Both the position numbers and the translations under genes were made by a program. From the NCBI RefSeq assembly GCF_965276875.1, contig NZ_OZ255701.1, positions 2,914,001 to 2,978,000 on the forward strand: a stretch of DNA of 64,000 nt. The letters are read 5' to 3'. Source of the stretch: Lichenicoccus sp965276875 (GTDB taxonomy: Bacteria; Pseudomonadota; Alphaproteobacteria; Acetobacterales; Acetobacteraceae). Position 1 is the first letter of the stretch, and each line of letters begins with the position of its first letter. Below, one piece after another: positions 16,927 to 25,754 of the stretch. The notes beneath the pieces were generated by a model, which saw nothing but the letters and a program-made list of their open reading frames with translations, ran no database searches and was not told the origin of the DNA.

Positions 16927-17187
16927 ATGCAAAGCCGCGAGCATGAGCTGTCATGGCGCTCCCTTTTGATGAGCGGCAGCGATGCGCCGCCGCCGCCGCG
17001 ACCCGACCCGGACCAGGACGACGATCCTGACGCGCCGTCGCCGCTGGGCGAGCCGCCGCCGCCGATCCCGGTGCCGCCGTCACCGAGCCCGCCACCGATG
17101 CACGTGGCGGGCTGCCGTCTGGAGCATGTCCAATGGGGCATGCGCGCCACAAAACTTGGCATTGTGCATCCGACAGGGCGGCTTTGA
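16927..17187 (+). CDS. short proline-rich hypothetical protein
   Basis: 86-residue frame with MQSREHELSWRSLL followed by an acidic Pro/Asp-rich stretch (DAPPPPRPDPDQDDDPDAPS, then repeats of PPPPIPVPPSPSPPP). The tail after about residue 60 has no obvious pattern. Similar low-complexity proteins occur as unnamed genes in high-GC bacteria. Low complexity and GC bias make an open frame likely by chance, so this is tentative. Confidence 0.3.
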   Translation: MQSREHELSWRSLLMSGSDAPPPPRPDPDQDDDPDAPSPLGEPPPPIPVPPSPSPPPMHVAGCRLEHVQWGMRATKLGIVHPTGRL

Positions 17188-17276
17188 ACGAACCTTGTTG
17201 ATCGCAGCCCTCCGTGGCCGCAGAAGCAATCCGCGAGGTCGTGACGGCCTCCTGAACCAGGGGGCGCCTTAAAGGC

Positions 17277-19151
17277 ATGCCGGGCATGTTGGCCACCATG
17301 CTGCGCCGCAATCCGGATCGCAGGCCCGAGCCGCGTCGCGAGCATCCCCGGCTCGCCGCAGGCGCGGGCATGGTGCGCGGTGTCATCCGCGATCGCGCCG
17401 CCCCGGTGCAACGCTGGGTCGTGCACGCGCCCCAGACCCTTCGTGCCTTGGTGCGTGCCGACGAAATCTGGCTGGTCATCCTGGCGGCGTTCATCGGCAT
17501 CGGCGCCGGGCTGCTGGTGGTGGCGATCAACAACACCACCTTGTTTGCCCATCGTATGCTGTTCGCGCTCGACAATGACGGCCGCCTGTCCGGCCTGAGC
17601 GCGCTCGATCCGCAGCGTGCGGTCATGGTGCCGGCGATCGGCGGCTTGCTTCTCGGCGCCGCCGGCCTGGCTATTGGCCATTTTTATCCGGGCCGCCCGG
17701 TCGATCCGATTGAGGCCAACGCGCTGCATGGCGGGCGGATGTCCTTGCGCGACAGCCTGATCGTGGTGGGCCAGACGCTGATCTCCAACGGCGCCGGCGC
17801 CTCGATCGGGCTGGAGGCCGGCTACACCCAGATCGGCTCGGCCTTCGCATCGCGTCTTGGGCGCGCCTTCAGGGTGCGTCGGGCGGATCTGCGTGTGCTG
17901 GTCGGCTGCGGCGCCGCCGGCGCCATCGGGGCGGCGTTCGATGCGCCTTTGGCCGGCGCCTTCTATGCCTTCGAGCTGGTGATCGGCACCTATTCGCTCG
18001 CCAACCTCGCACCGGTCACCCTGGCCTCGATCTGCGCGATCATCGTCACCCACGCGCTCAATGGCGCGGCCCCCTCGCTTGCGCTGGCGATGCCGGCGGC
18101 GATCGACTGGCGCGACTACGTCCCGATCCTGCTGCTTGGCGTGATCTGCGCGGTGGTCGGCATCGCCATCATGCGCATGGTGACCTTGACGGAGTCCTTG
18201 TTTCGTCGTTCGCGTGTGCCGCTCTGGTGCCGGCCCGCGATCGGCGGCCTGATCGTCGGCTGCCTCGCTTTGGTCACGCCGGCCGTGCTGTCGTCGGGGC
18301 ACTCGGCGCTGCGGCTTGGCCTGAACGGCTCTTATGGCTTGGAGCAGGCGGGATTATTGCTTCTGCTCAAGGCGCTGGCGTCGTCGATCTCGATCGGTTC
18401 GGGATTTCGCGGCGGCCTGTTCTTTGCCTCGCTGTTTCTTGGCGTGCTGACCGGCACCGTCGCCGGCGACCTGCTCAGCATGGTCACGACGAACAGCCTG
18501 CCGCCGGTCACCTGCGCCTTGATTTCGATGAGCGCGCTGGCCGTGGCGGTGGTTGGCGGCCCGCTGACGATGGTTTTCCTGGCCCTGGAATCCACCGGCA
18601 GCCTGCCGCTGACGGTGGCGGTGCTGGTCGCCTCTGTGGTCTCGGCGCTGACCGTGCGGCGCACCTTCGGCTACTCGTTTGCCACATGGCGCTTCCATTT
18701 GCGCGGCGAGTCCATCCGCAGCGCGCTGGATATTGGCTGGATACGTAACCTCACCGTCGGCCGCATGATGCGGCGCGAGCAGCGCACGCTGCGTTCGGAC
18801 ACCTCGATCGCCTCGGTTCGGCGCGACTATCCGCTCGGCTCGGCGCAGCGGGTCGTGGTGGTCGACGAGGCTGGCCGCTATCTCGGCATCGTGCAGGTGC
18901 CGGACCTGCATGCCGATGGCCACGAGGTCTCGCGCCTGGGCGAACTGCTGACAGACGATGGCGCGGCGCTGCTACCGCAGATGAACGTCAAGGAGGCGAT
19001 CGCGATGTTTGAGCGGGCCGAGAGCGATGCCCTGGTCGTCATCGATGATCCCGAGCGGCGACAGGTAATCGGCCTGCTCACCGAACAGCATGCGTTGCGC
19101 CGCTACAGCGAGGAACTCGACCGCAGCCGGCGCGAGCTGTCCGGGGAATAA
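17277..19151 (+). CDS. ClC-type chloride channel/transporter with C-terminal CBS region
   Basis: 624-residue membrane protein. The ClC pore motifs are recognisable in variant form: NGAGASIGLEAGYTQ carries the gating glutamate (the Glu of GLE), and GSGFRGGLFFASLFLG is the later GxFxP-like segment. FDAPLAGAFYAFE is also typical. About ten membrane helices fill residues 65-470, and a CBS-like cytoplasmic domain follows (around residues 490-620, ending VVIDDPERRQVIGLLTEQHAL). Whether it is a Cl- channel or H+/Cl- exchanger is not decidable. There is a basic N-terminal extension. Confidence 0.85.
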   Translation: MPGMLATMLRRNPDRRPEPRREHPRLAAGAGMVRGVIRDRAAPVQRWVVHAPQTLRALVRADEIWLVILAAFIGIGAGLLVVAINNTTLFAHRMLFALDNDGRLSGLSALDPQRAVMVPAIGGLLLGAAGLAIGHFYPGRPVDPIEANALHGGRMSLRDSLIVVGQTLISNGAGASIGLEAGYTQIGSAFASRLGRAFRVRRADLRVLVGCGAAGAIGAAFDAPLAGAFYAFELVIGTYSLANLAPVTLASICAIIVTHALNGAAPSLALAMPAAIDWRDYVPILLLGVICAVVGIAIMRMVTLTESLFRRSRVPLWCRPAIGGLIVGCLALVTPAVLSSGHSALRLGLNGSYGLEQAGLLLLLKALASSISIGSGFRGGLFFASLFLGVLTGTVAGDLLSMVTTNSLPPVTCALISMSALAVAVVGGPLTMVFLALESTGSLPLTVAVLVASVVSALTVRRTFGYSFATWRFHLRGESIRSALDIGWIRNLTVGRMMRREQRTLRSDTSIASVRRDYPLGSAQRVVVVDEAGRYLGIVQVPDLHADGHEVSRLGELLTDDGAALLPQMNVKEAIAMFERAESDALVVIDDPERRQVIGLLTEQHALRRYSEELDRSRRELSGE

Positions 19152-19172
19152 GGCGCCCGCGAAACCGATCGT

Positions 19173-19931
19173 TCAGCGGCCTTCGGACCAGGCGATCGCG
19201 TCGGCACCGGCTGGCAGGATCATCGGGCAGTCGGGATCGGTTGCGGCGCGGAACACCGCCTCGGCGACATCCTGCGCCGTCGTCACCGCACCGCTCGCGG
19301 CATGCTGCTGCATGGCTGCCATCGTCTGCTCAACGAAGCCGGCATAGGCATCGGGAAAGCCACCGTTGGCCGCGACCCGCGCCCGCGCGGTGCTGCCGAA
19401 ACTTGTGCCGGGCGCGGCACCTGGCACGACCACCCGGGCGCGGATGCCGAACTCCGCGAGTTCCAATGCCGCGGACTCCGTCAGCGCGTTCACTGCCGCC
19501 TTGCTGGCACGGTATATCGACAAAAGCGGCAGCGGCTTGATGGTCGTGCTGGAGCTGACGTTGACGATCACGCCCGACCTTCGATCGCGCATGCCGGGCA
19601 GCACCGCCTGCATCATCGCAATCATCGAGAGCGTGTTGGTCTCGAAGATCCGGCGCGCCGTCTCCATAGAGGTGCCTTCCACGGCGTTCAGCCAACCGAT
19701 CCCGGCATTGTTGACCAGCACGTCGATCACGCCTGCCTCGGCTATTGCGGCGGCGATGCTGGTTGCATCGGTCACATCGAGCGGCAGCAGGCGCAGCCGG
19801 TCGAAAGCCGGCAGCGTGCTTGCCGACGGATCGCGCATCGTCGCCACGACATTCCATTGCCGCTCCAGGAAACAGGCCGCCGTCTCGCGGCCAAAGCCGG
19901 TCGAGCAGCCGGTGATAAGGACAGTGTTCAT
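19173..19931 (-). CDS. short-chain dehydrogenase/reductase
   Basis: 252-residue SDR. The NAD(P)-binding glycine motif is TGCSTGFGRETA, then NNAGIGWL, the serine in VNVSSSTT, and the catalytic YRASKAAV (YxxxK). The CSTGFGRE form is frequent in SDRs annotated as DHRS-like, and substrate is unknown. It is divergent from an AraC-type regulator with a spacing of about 90 bp, a common pairing in which the regulator controls the reductase. Confidence 0.85.
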   Translation of the reverse strand: MNTVLITGCSTGFGRETAACFLERQWNVVATMRDPSASTLPAFDRLRLLPLDVTDATSIAAAIAEAGVIDVLVNNAGIGWLNAVEGTSMETARRIFETNTLSMIAMMQAVLPGMRDRRSGVIVNVSSSTTIKPLPLLSIYRASKAAVNALTESAALELAEFGIRARVVVPGAAPGTSFGSTARARVAANGGFPDAYAGFVEQTMAAMQQHAASGAVTTAQDVAEAVFRAATDPDCPMILPAGADAIAWSEGR

Positions 19932-20023
19932 GGGGACTCCTGACGATGACGGCAGAGGGATAGCCTGTGACGGCCGGACCTCCTACGTTCGAAGGTCCGT
20001 AGATTGTTTGAGAAAGTCCGGCT

Positions 20024-20917
20024 TTGCACGATCCGCTCGCCCTGGTCATCGGCCTGCTCCAGCCCAGCGCCGCCTTGTCCAAGCTGGTCACCGCGTCCGG
20101 CTGCTGGGCCGTGCGCCCGCCCGGAATGGGACCCTTCTATGCAGCGCTGCTCGAGGGGAACTGCGCGCTGTCGATCACCGGGCGTGTGCCGGTCAGGCTG
20201 GGAGAGGGCGATTTCATGCTGATTCCCGCTGCCGAAGATTTCAAGGTGGCCAGCTTGATCCCGCCGCCGGATGGGCGCGTGATCGAACCGGTTGAGATCC
20301 GCCCGGGTGTCTTCCATCTCGGAGAGCCGGGCGCACCCGACACGCGTATGCTGGTCGGGTATTGCGCGTTCAAATCGAACGACGCGGCGCTGCTGGTCTC
20401 ACTGCTGCCCGAGCTGGTGGTGGTGCGTGGCGAGCGGCGGCTGACGACGCTGGTCGAGTTGCTGAGCGAGGAAGCCCGCGCCGAGCGGCCCGGCCGCGAC
20501 GAGGTGGTTGCGCGCCTTTTGGAAGTGCTGCTGATCGAGGCGTTTCGCGCAACAGCGGGACCGAGCGCGGCACCTGGGCTGCTGCGTGGGCTTGCCGACG
20601 AGAGGCTCGCGGCGACCCTGCGCCGGATGCACGGCGAGCCGAGCCGGCCCTGGACGGTTGGCGCGCTGGCGAGGGAGGCGGCACTGTCGCGTTCCACCTT
20701 CTTCGACCGGTTCCGCCGGGAGGTCGGCGTATCCCCGATGGAGTATCTGTCCGGCTGGCGCATGGCGATCGCCAAGGATCTGTTGCGCGGCGAGGGCGTC
20801 AGCGTAAGTGAGGTCGCGCAGCGTGTCGGCTACAGCTCGTCGAGCACGTTCAGCGTCGCGTTCACGCGCCAGGTCGGTGCTTCACCGACGACGTACGCCA
20901 GAGGACAAGCGCGCTAG
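20024..20917 (+). CDS. AraC-family transcriptional regulator
   Basis: 297-residue regulator. The N-terminal half is a cupin-like AraC-binding domain (SITGRVPVRLGEGDFMLIPAAEDF). The C-terminal 100 residues carry two helix-turn-helix motifs (WTVGALAREAALSRSTFFDRFRREV and VSVSEVAQRVGYSSSSTFSVAFTRQ). It starts with TTG at 20024. The ligand is unknown. It is divergently placed next to the SDR gene, which is the likely target. Its end overlaps the convergent cupin gene by 4 bp. Confidence 0.85.
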   Translation: MHDPLALVIGLLQPSAALSKLVTASGCWAVRPPGMGPFYAALLEGNCALSITGRVPVRLGEGDFMLIPAAEDFKVASLIPPPDGRVIEPVEIRPGVFHLGEPGAPDTRMLVGYCAFKSNDAALLVSLLPELVVVRGERRLTTLVELLSEEARAERPGRDEVVARLLEVLLIEAFRATAGPSAAPGLLRGLADERLAATLRRMHGEPSRPWTVGALAREAALSRSTFFDRFRREVGVSPMEYLSGWRMAIAKDLLRGEGVSVSEVAQRVGYSSSSTFSVAFTRQVGASPTTYARGQAR

Positions 20918-21429
20918 CCTGCTTCACGTTCGGCGATGAGCGTGAAGATGCGCGGTGGCACCGGCTCGCCGTCGTAATAGTCGGCCATCTGCATGCGTCC
21001 GACCAGACCCAGGCTGCGCACCATGATTTTGCCGCTGTCAGGGTAGGTCGCGACCTCGTTCGGGTCGTTCATGCCGATGGCCAGATAGAGCAGGTCCTCG
21101 TCGAACGGGTTGGCGAGCTGATGGGCCGTTCCGAGGCCGGCCGGACAGGAGATGCAGTCGCCGGCTCTGACCTCTCGCAACGCCTCGCCATAACGGAACA
21201 CCCCGCGGCCGGACATGACGAAGAAGACTTCATCCTCGATCTGGTGCGCATGGAACGGGCAGGCGCTCTGGCCCGGTGGCACCCGCGTCAGATTAACACC
21301 CAGGCGGCCGGCGCTCGGCATCAGTGCCGGGGTCAAAGGCTTGTAGGTGCTGTTCCAATGCTCGCCGTCCTCGACGACGATCTCGGCAACGTTCTCGACA
21401 TTGACGATGTTTACAAGTTCGCTTCGCAT
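20914..21429 (-). CDS. cupin-domain protein
   Basis: 171-residue protein with one cupin barrel. Conserved metal-binding-like segments are CPFHAHQIEDEVFFVMSGRGVFRYGE (HxH...E pattern) and AHQLANPFDEDLLYLAIG (second cupin motif H). A C-terminal tail with DYYDGEPVPPRIF is typical of a group of bacterial cupins of unknown substrate. It lies 7 bp downstream of a DUF4864 gene on the same strand. Confidence 0.75.
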   Translation of the reverse strand: MRSELVNIVNVENVAEIVVEDGEHWNSTYKPLTPALMPSAGRLGVNLTRVPPGQSACPFHAHQIEDEVFFVMSGRGVFRYGEALREVRAGDCISCPAGLGTAHQLANPFDEDLLYLAIGMNDPNEVATYPDSGKIMVRSLGLVGRMQMADYYDGEPVPPRIFTLIAEREAG

Positions 21430-21436
21430 CGCGTCC

Positions 21437-21859
21437 TCAGATCTCCCGGCTGGGTGCCTTGATCAGCGCGCATCCGGCGATCCGCCAGGTGCCGTCGGCT
21501 TCGTGCTCCATGCTGTAGAGGGCGAGGGCCGAGGCGCCGTCAGGGCCGATCAGCCCGACCTTCTGTTGCAGGGTCGACGCCTCGCGGGTGAGCGAGCCGA
21601 AGGTGAAAGAGCGCGGCCGGAACACCGCCGGGTAGACGCTGCGGACCATCGCCAGGAAGTGCTGGGCGTCGCCGAAGCGGGCCTTGATGTTGGGGGCGGC
21701 GAAGCTGAAGGCGGCAACGGCGTCGTCGTGCCGGAACGCCGCGATCTGCGCGGTGACGACCTCGCGGATCGCGGCGCGGTCGGCATCGCTGACCGCAGGC
21801 TGGGCGTGCGCGTTGCCCGCGAGACAGAGAGCGAAGGCCGCGACCGCGCCGACGCGCAT
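21437..21859 (-). CDS. DUF4864 secreted protein
   Basis: 140-residue protein with a signal peptide (MRVGAVAAFALCLAGNAHAQ, cleavage after AHA). A small alpha+beta domain follows, typical of DUF4864: AIREVVTAQIAAFRHDDAVAAFSFAAPNIKARFG, then RSFTFGSLTREASTLQQKV and ALYSMEHEADGTWRIAGC. Such proteins are periplasmic and of unknown role, with an NTF2-like fold suspected. It sits between the cupin gene and glnA. Confidence 0.75.
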   Translation of the reverse strand: MRVGAVAAFALCLAGNAHAQPAVSDADRAAIREVVTAQIAAFRHDDAVAAFSFAAPNIKARFGDAQHFLAMVRSVYPAVFRPRSFTFGSLTREASTLQQKVGLIGPDGASALALYSMEHEADGTWRIAGCALIKAPSREI

Positions 21860-21860
21860 G

Positions 21861-23324
21861 TCAGACCGAGTAATACATCTCGAACTCGACCGGATGCGGC
21901 GTGTGTTCGAAACGGAACACTTCCTTCCATTTCAGTTCGATATAGCTCTCGATCTGGTCGGTCGAGAACACCCCGCCCTCGAGCAGGAAGGCGTGGTCGG
22001 CGGCGAGTGCCACGAGCGCCTCGCGCAACGAGCCGCAGACGGTGGGGATGTCGCGGAGTTCCTCCGGCGGCAGATCGTAGAGGTCCTTGTCCATCGCATC
22101 GCCCGGATGGATCTTGTTCTTGATGCCGTCGAGGCCGGCCATCAGCATGGCGCTGAAGGCGAGGTAGGGGTTGGCGGTGGGATCGGGGAAGCGCACCTCG
22201 ACGCGCTTGGCCCTGGGGCTGGTGGCGTAGGGGATACGGCAGGAGGCCGAGCGGTTGCGTGCCGAATAGGCCAGCAACACCGGCGCCTCGAAGCCCGGGA
22301 TCAGCCGCTTGTAGGAATTCGTCGACGGGTTGGTGAAGGCGTTGAGCGCTTTCGCGTGCTTGATGATGCCGCCGATGTAGTAGAGCGCGGTGTCGGACAG
22401 ATCGGCATAGCCGTTGCCGCCGAATACCGGCTTGCCGTCCTTCCAGATCGACTGATGCACGTGCATGCCCGAGCCGTTGTCGCCATAGATCGGCTTGGGC
22501 ATGAAGGTGGCGGTCTTGCCGTAGGAATGCGCCACATTGTGGATGCAGTATTTATAGATCTGCATCTGGTCGGCCATCTTCGTCATCGGGCCGAACTTGG
22601 TGCCGAGCTCGTGCTGGCTCTGTGCGACCTCGTGATGGTGCTTTTCGATGACGAGGCCCATCTCGCCCATTGTCGAGAGCATCTCGGCGCGCAGGTCGTT
22701 CTCGCTGTCGACCGGGGGCACCGGGAAATAGCCACCCTTGACGGTGGGGCGATGGCCCATGTTGCCTTCCGGGTAGTCCTTGAGCGACGCGTCCGGTCCC
22801 TCGATGCTGTCAACCTTGTATTGCGAATAGTTCGGACCGGAGCCGAACCTGACGCTGTCGAAGATGAAGAACTCGGCTTCCGGTCCGAAGAAGGCGGTGT
22901 CGCCAATGCCGGTGGATTTCAGGTAGGCCTCGGCGAGCTTGCTGGTGCCGCGCGGATCGCGGTTATAGAGCTGGCCGGTCGACGGCTCGAAGATGTCGCA
23001 GAACAGGATCAGTTGCGGCTTGGCGGCGAACGGGTCCATCACCGCGGTCTGCGGGTCGGGCATCAGGATCATGTCGCTTTCGTTGATCGCCTTCCAGCCG
23101 GCGATCGACGAGCCGTCGAACATGATGCCGTCGCGGAACACGTCCTCGTCGATCGTCGAGACATGCTGCGTGGTGTGCTGCCACTTGCCGCGTGGGTCGG
23201 TGAAGCGCAGGTCGACATACTCGACCGAATGCTCGGCCAGCATCTCCATGACCTTGTTGATGTGATCGGGCCTCGGGCCCGGAGGGGGGGCTGGAGGAGG
23301 TGTCGCCGACGCTTTTTTTGCCAT
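21861..23324 (-). CDS. glnA: glutamine synthetase type I
   Basis: 487-residue GSI that makes glutamine from glutamate and ammonia. Class signatures are DGSSIAGW near the N-terminus, FGPEAEFFIFD (metal-binding), GDNGSGMHVHQS, and NRSASCRIPYAT. The adenylylation-type tyrosine is in DLYDLPPEEL, so activity is likely controlled by GlnE. A Pro-rich N-terminal extension of about 20 residues (MAKKASATPPPAPPPGP) precedes the usual start. It follows glnB with a 92-bp gap, in the common glnB-glnA operon, so nitrogen regulation through PII is expected. Confidence 0.95.
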   Translation of the reverse strand: MAKKASATPPPAPPPGPRPDHINKVMEMLAEHSVEYVDLRFTDPRGKWQHTTQHVSTIDEDVFRDGIMFDGSSIAGWKAINESDMILMPDPQTAVMDPFAAKPQLILFCDIFEPSTGQLYNRDPRGTSKLAEAYLKSTGIGDTAFFGPEAEFFIFDSVRFGSGPNYSQYKVDSIEGPDASLKDYPEGNMGHRPTVKGGYFPVPPVDSENDLRAEMLSTMGEMGLVIEKHHHEVAQSQHELGTKFGPMTKMADQMQIYKYCIHNVAHSYGKTATFMPKPIYGDNGSGMHVHQSIWKDGKPVFGGNGYADLSDTALYYIGGIIKHAKALNAFTNPSTNSYKRLIPGFEAPVLLAYSARNRSASCRIPYATSPRAKRVEVRFPDPTANPYLAFSAMLMAGLDGIKNKIHPGDAMDKDLYDLPPEELRDIPTVCGSLREALVALAADHAFLLEGGVFSTDQIESYIELKWKEVFRFEHTPHPVEFEMYYSV

Positions 23325-23416
23325 TCGGATCGTGCCTGTCCGTTGTCCATTGCGAAGAGACACAGCGTGCCACGTTCCGCAGCTTTCGCAAGCCGTTGCG
23401 GTGGGCGAATGCGATG

Positions 23417-23755
23417 CTAAATGGCGTCCTCGCCGCGTTCGCCGGTGCGTATGCGGATGACTTCGTCGAGGGTGCTGACGAAGATCTTGCCGTCGCCGAT
23501 CCGTCCCGTGCGGGCGGCTTCGGTGATCGCCTCGATCGCGCGGTCGGCGACGCGATCCTCGCAGACCACCTCGATCTTTACCTTGGGCAGGAAGTCGACC
23601 ACGTATTCGGCGCCGCGATAGAGCTCGGTATGGCCCTTCTGGCGGCCGAAGCCCTTCGCCTCGGTGACGGTGATGCCCTGCAGGCCGATCTCGTGCAGCG
23701 CCTCCTTCACCTCGTCGAGCTTGAACGGCTTGATGATGGCTTCTATTTTTTTCAT
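23417..23755 (-). CDS. glnB: nitrogen regulatory protein P-II
   Basis: 112-residue PII signal protein. It has the usual N-terminal MKKIEAIIKPFKLDEVKEAL and the T-loop with the uridylylation tyrosine (GHTELYRGAEYVVDFLPK). The C-terminal signature is GKIFVSTLDEVIRIRTGE. It senses 2-oxoglutarate and ATP/ADP and controls GlnE/NtrB. It is first in the glnB-glnA operon. I looked for a sigma-54 promoter upstream and found no clean TGGCAC-N5-TTGC match. Confidence 0.96.
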   Translation of the reverse strand: MKKIEAIIKPFKLDEVKEALHEIGLQGITVTEAKGFGRQKGHTELYRGAEYVVDFLPKVKIEVVCEDRVADRAIEAITEAARTGRIGDGKIFVSTLDEVIRIRTGERGEDAI

Positions 23756-23866
23756 GCAACGTCGAACGCAACGCGCCCTCCCTGAGCGGCATCATACGCG
23801 GGTGGTGGCGGGCTCGGCAATCGCACGCCATAGTCGGCATTCCTGCCACGTGACCCGGGTTGTTTG

Positions 23867-25045
23867 ATGAAGTGCGGCAGCCGCCTGTTAACCGCCACGC
23901 CGACCACGATCTTCACCGTGATATCGGCGCTGGCCGCACGTTTCGAGGCGATCAACCTGGGCCAGGGCTTTCCCGACACTGAGGGGCCGGCGGACATCGT
24001 GCGAGCAGCGGCCGACGGCCTGCTGGATCAACGCAACCAGTATCCGCCGCTGGCCGGCTTGCCGGAACTGCGCCGCGCCGTGGCGGATTGCAACCGTCGC
24101 TTTTACGGGATCGAGATCGACCCGGAAGGCGAGGTGGTGGTGACGTCCGGGGCGACCGAGGCGGTGACCGCCTGCCTGATCGCGCTGATCGATCCCGGCG
24201 ACGAGGTCGTGCTGATCGAGCCGCTCTACGACACCTATCTGCCGGTGGTGCGGATGCTCGGCGGCATTCCGCGCCTGGTGCGCCTGCTCGAGCCGGACTG
24301 GGCGCTGCCGCGGGGCGAACTCGCCGCCGCGTTTGGCCCGCGCACCAAGGCGATCCTGCTGAATACGCCGATGAACCCGACCGGCAAGGTGTTCACCGAG
24401 GACGAGCTCGACGCCATCGCGGCCTTGCTGGTCCGGCACGACGCTTATGCGATCTGCGACGAGGTCTATGAGCACCTGGTGTTCGCGCCGCACAGGCACG
24501 TGCCGCTGATGACCCGTCCCGGCATGCGCGAGCGGTGTTTGCGCATTGGCAGCGCCGGCAAGAGCTTTGCGCTGACCGGCTGGAAAGTCGGCTACGTTAC
24601 CGCACCGGCGCCGCTGGCCGACCTGGTGATGAAGGCGCACCAGAACCTGACCTTCACCACGCCGCCCAACCTGCAACGCGCGGTGGCTTTCGGTCTTGCG
24701 CGGGAGGCGGCGTTTTTTGACGTGCGCGCGGCCGATCTCGCGCGCAAGTGCCGCCTGCTGAGCGAGGGCCTGCGCGCGATCGGATTTGCGGTGCTGGAGA
24801 GTTCGGGCAGCTATTTCGTGATCGCCGATTTCCGCCCGCTGGGCTTTGCCGGCGATGCGCTCGCCTTCTGCCAACATATCACCGAGCATGCCGGGGTGGC
24901 CGCGATCCCGGTCAGCGCCTTCTATGACGGTCCCGAGCCGCCGCGTCATCTCGTGCGGTTTGCCTTCTGCAAGAGCGAGGCGGTGCTGCGCGAGGCGATC
25001 GCCCGGCTGCGCGCACTGCTGCTTGAGAGGCACGCTGCCGATTGA
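23867..25045 (+). CDS. PLP-dependent aminotransferase (class I/II, methionine/kynurenine type)
   Basis: 392-residue class I/II aminotransferase. NLGQGFPDTEGP is typical of the YbdL / kynurenine aminotransferase subgroup. Features are NQYPPLAGLPELRRAVA, NTPMNPTGKVFTEDEL, ICDEVYEHLVF (Asp/Tyr contacting PLP) and the Schiff-base lysine in IGSAGKSFALTGWKVGY. A 2-oxoacid transamination in amino acid metabolism is expected, but the substrate is not determined. ATG 23867 follows a TTG at 23864; either may be used. Confidence 0.82.
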   Translation: MKCGSRLLTATPTTIFTVISALAARFEAINLGQGFPDTEGPADIVRAAADGLLDQRNQYPPLAGLPELRRAVADCNRRFYGIEIDPEGEVVVTSGATEAVTACLIALIDPGDEVVLIEPLYDTYLPVVRMLGGIPRLVRLLEPDWALPRGELAAAFGPRTKAILLNTPMNPTGKVFTEDELDAIAALLVRHDAYAICDEVYEHLVFAPHRHVPLMTRPGMRERCLRIGSAGKSFALTGWKVGYVTAPAPLADLVMKAHQNLTFTTPPNLQRAVAFGLAREAAFFDVRAADLARKCRLLSEGLRAIGFAVLESSGSYFVIADFRPLGFAGDALAFCQHITEHAGVAAIPVSAFYDGPEPPRHLVRFAFCKSEAVLREAIARLRALLLERHAAD

Positions 25046-25082
25046 CGCGCCAGAACGCATCCCCTAGACCCGGCGCCGCGGT

Positions 25083-25159
25083 GGCGGACGTAGCTCAGCT
25101 GGTAGAGCGCCAGGTTGTGGTCTTGGATGTCGCGGGTTCGAGCCCCGTCGTTCGCCCCA
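25083..25159 (+). tRNA. tRNA-His (GUG anticodon)
   Basis: 77-nt cloverleaf. The 7-bp acceptor stem pairs GCGGACG (25084-25090) with CGTTCGC (25149-25155), the D-arm has GCTCAGCTGGTAGAGC, and the T-arm is CGGGTTCGAGCCCCG. The anticodon GTG lies in GGTTGTGGTCTTG. An encoded G at -1 (25083) can pair with C73, and CCA is encoded. It is the gene directly before mobA. Confidence 0.92.
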
Positions 25160-25166
25160 AACCATC

Positions 25167-25754
25167 ATGATTGCCGGGCTCATCCTCGCTGGCGGGAAGG
25201 GCTTGCGCATGGGCGGCCTCGATAAGCCGCTGCTGCGTCTTGGCGATCGAGCGCTGCTCGATATCCTGGCGGACCGGTTGGCGCCACAGGTCGGCCCTGT
25301 CGCCATCAGCGCCAATGGCGATCCACGGCGTTTTGCCGCCGCCAGCCTCTCGGTGCTGTCTGACGACGTGCCCGATCAGGGACCGCTTGCCGGTGTTCTT
25401 ACGGGTCTGCGTTGGGCGGCAGCACAGGGCTGCACGGCACTGCTGACGGTGCCCGGCGACACCCCTTTCATCCCAAGCGATTTGGCCGTGCGTCTTTGGC
25501 CGCCGGCGGCGACCGCGCGTTCGGGCGGGCGCACGCATCACGCGGTGGCGCTCTGGCCGGTCGGTTGTGGTGACGCACTCAAAGCATACCTGGATGGTAG
25601 CGGCAGTCGCTCGGTGGCGAGGTTCGCGCGCGCCCTGCCCAGCCGCGCCATCGACTTCCCGGTCGGGGGCGCGATCGACCCGTTTTTCAACATCAACACG
25701 CCTGACGATCTGCTCACGGCGCGCGCATGGTGGCCAGGCCCGCCTGCAGGCTGA
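25167..25754 (+). CDS. mobA: molybdenum cofactor guanylyltransferase
   Basis: 195-residue nucleotidyltransferase that attaches GMP to molybdopterin, giving the guanine dinucleotide cofactor used by DMSO-reductase family enzymes. The N-terminal GTP-binding motif is GLILAGGKGLRMGGLDKPLL, the metal-binding motif region is VPGDTPFIP, and FFNINTPDDL is the typical C-terminal segment. The last 41 bases overlap the convergent NAD-binding protein gene. Confidence 0.88.
   Translation: MIAGLILAGGKGLRMGGLDKPLLRLGDRALLDILADRLAPQVGPVAISANGDPRRFAAASLSVLSDDVPDQGPLAGVLTGLRWAAAQGCTALLTVPGDTPFIPSDLAVRLWPPAATARSGGRTHHAVALWPVGCGDALKAYLDGSGSRSVARFARALPSRAIDFPVGGAIDPFFNINTPDDLLTARAWWPGPPAG

Noticed and set aside
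16920..18302. Long minus-strand open frame opposite the ClC gene
   Set aside because: It shows Arg/His/Gln-rich shadow composition and no domain, while the plus-strand ClC frame is clearly coding.
23756..23863. Sigma-54 type promoter before glnB
   Set aside because: The closest TGGCA...GC arrangement has wrong spacing, so no site is claimed.
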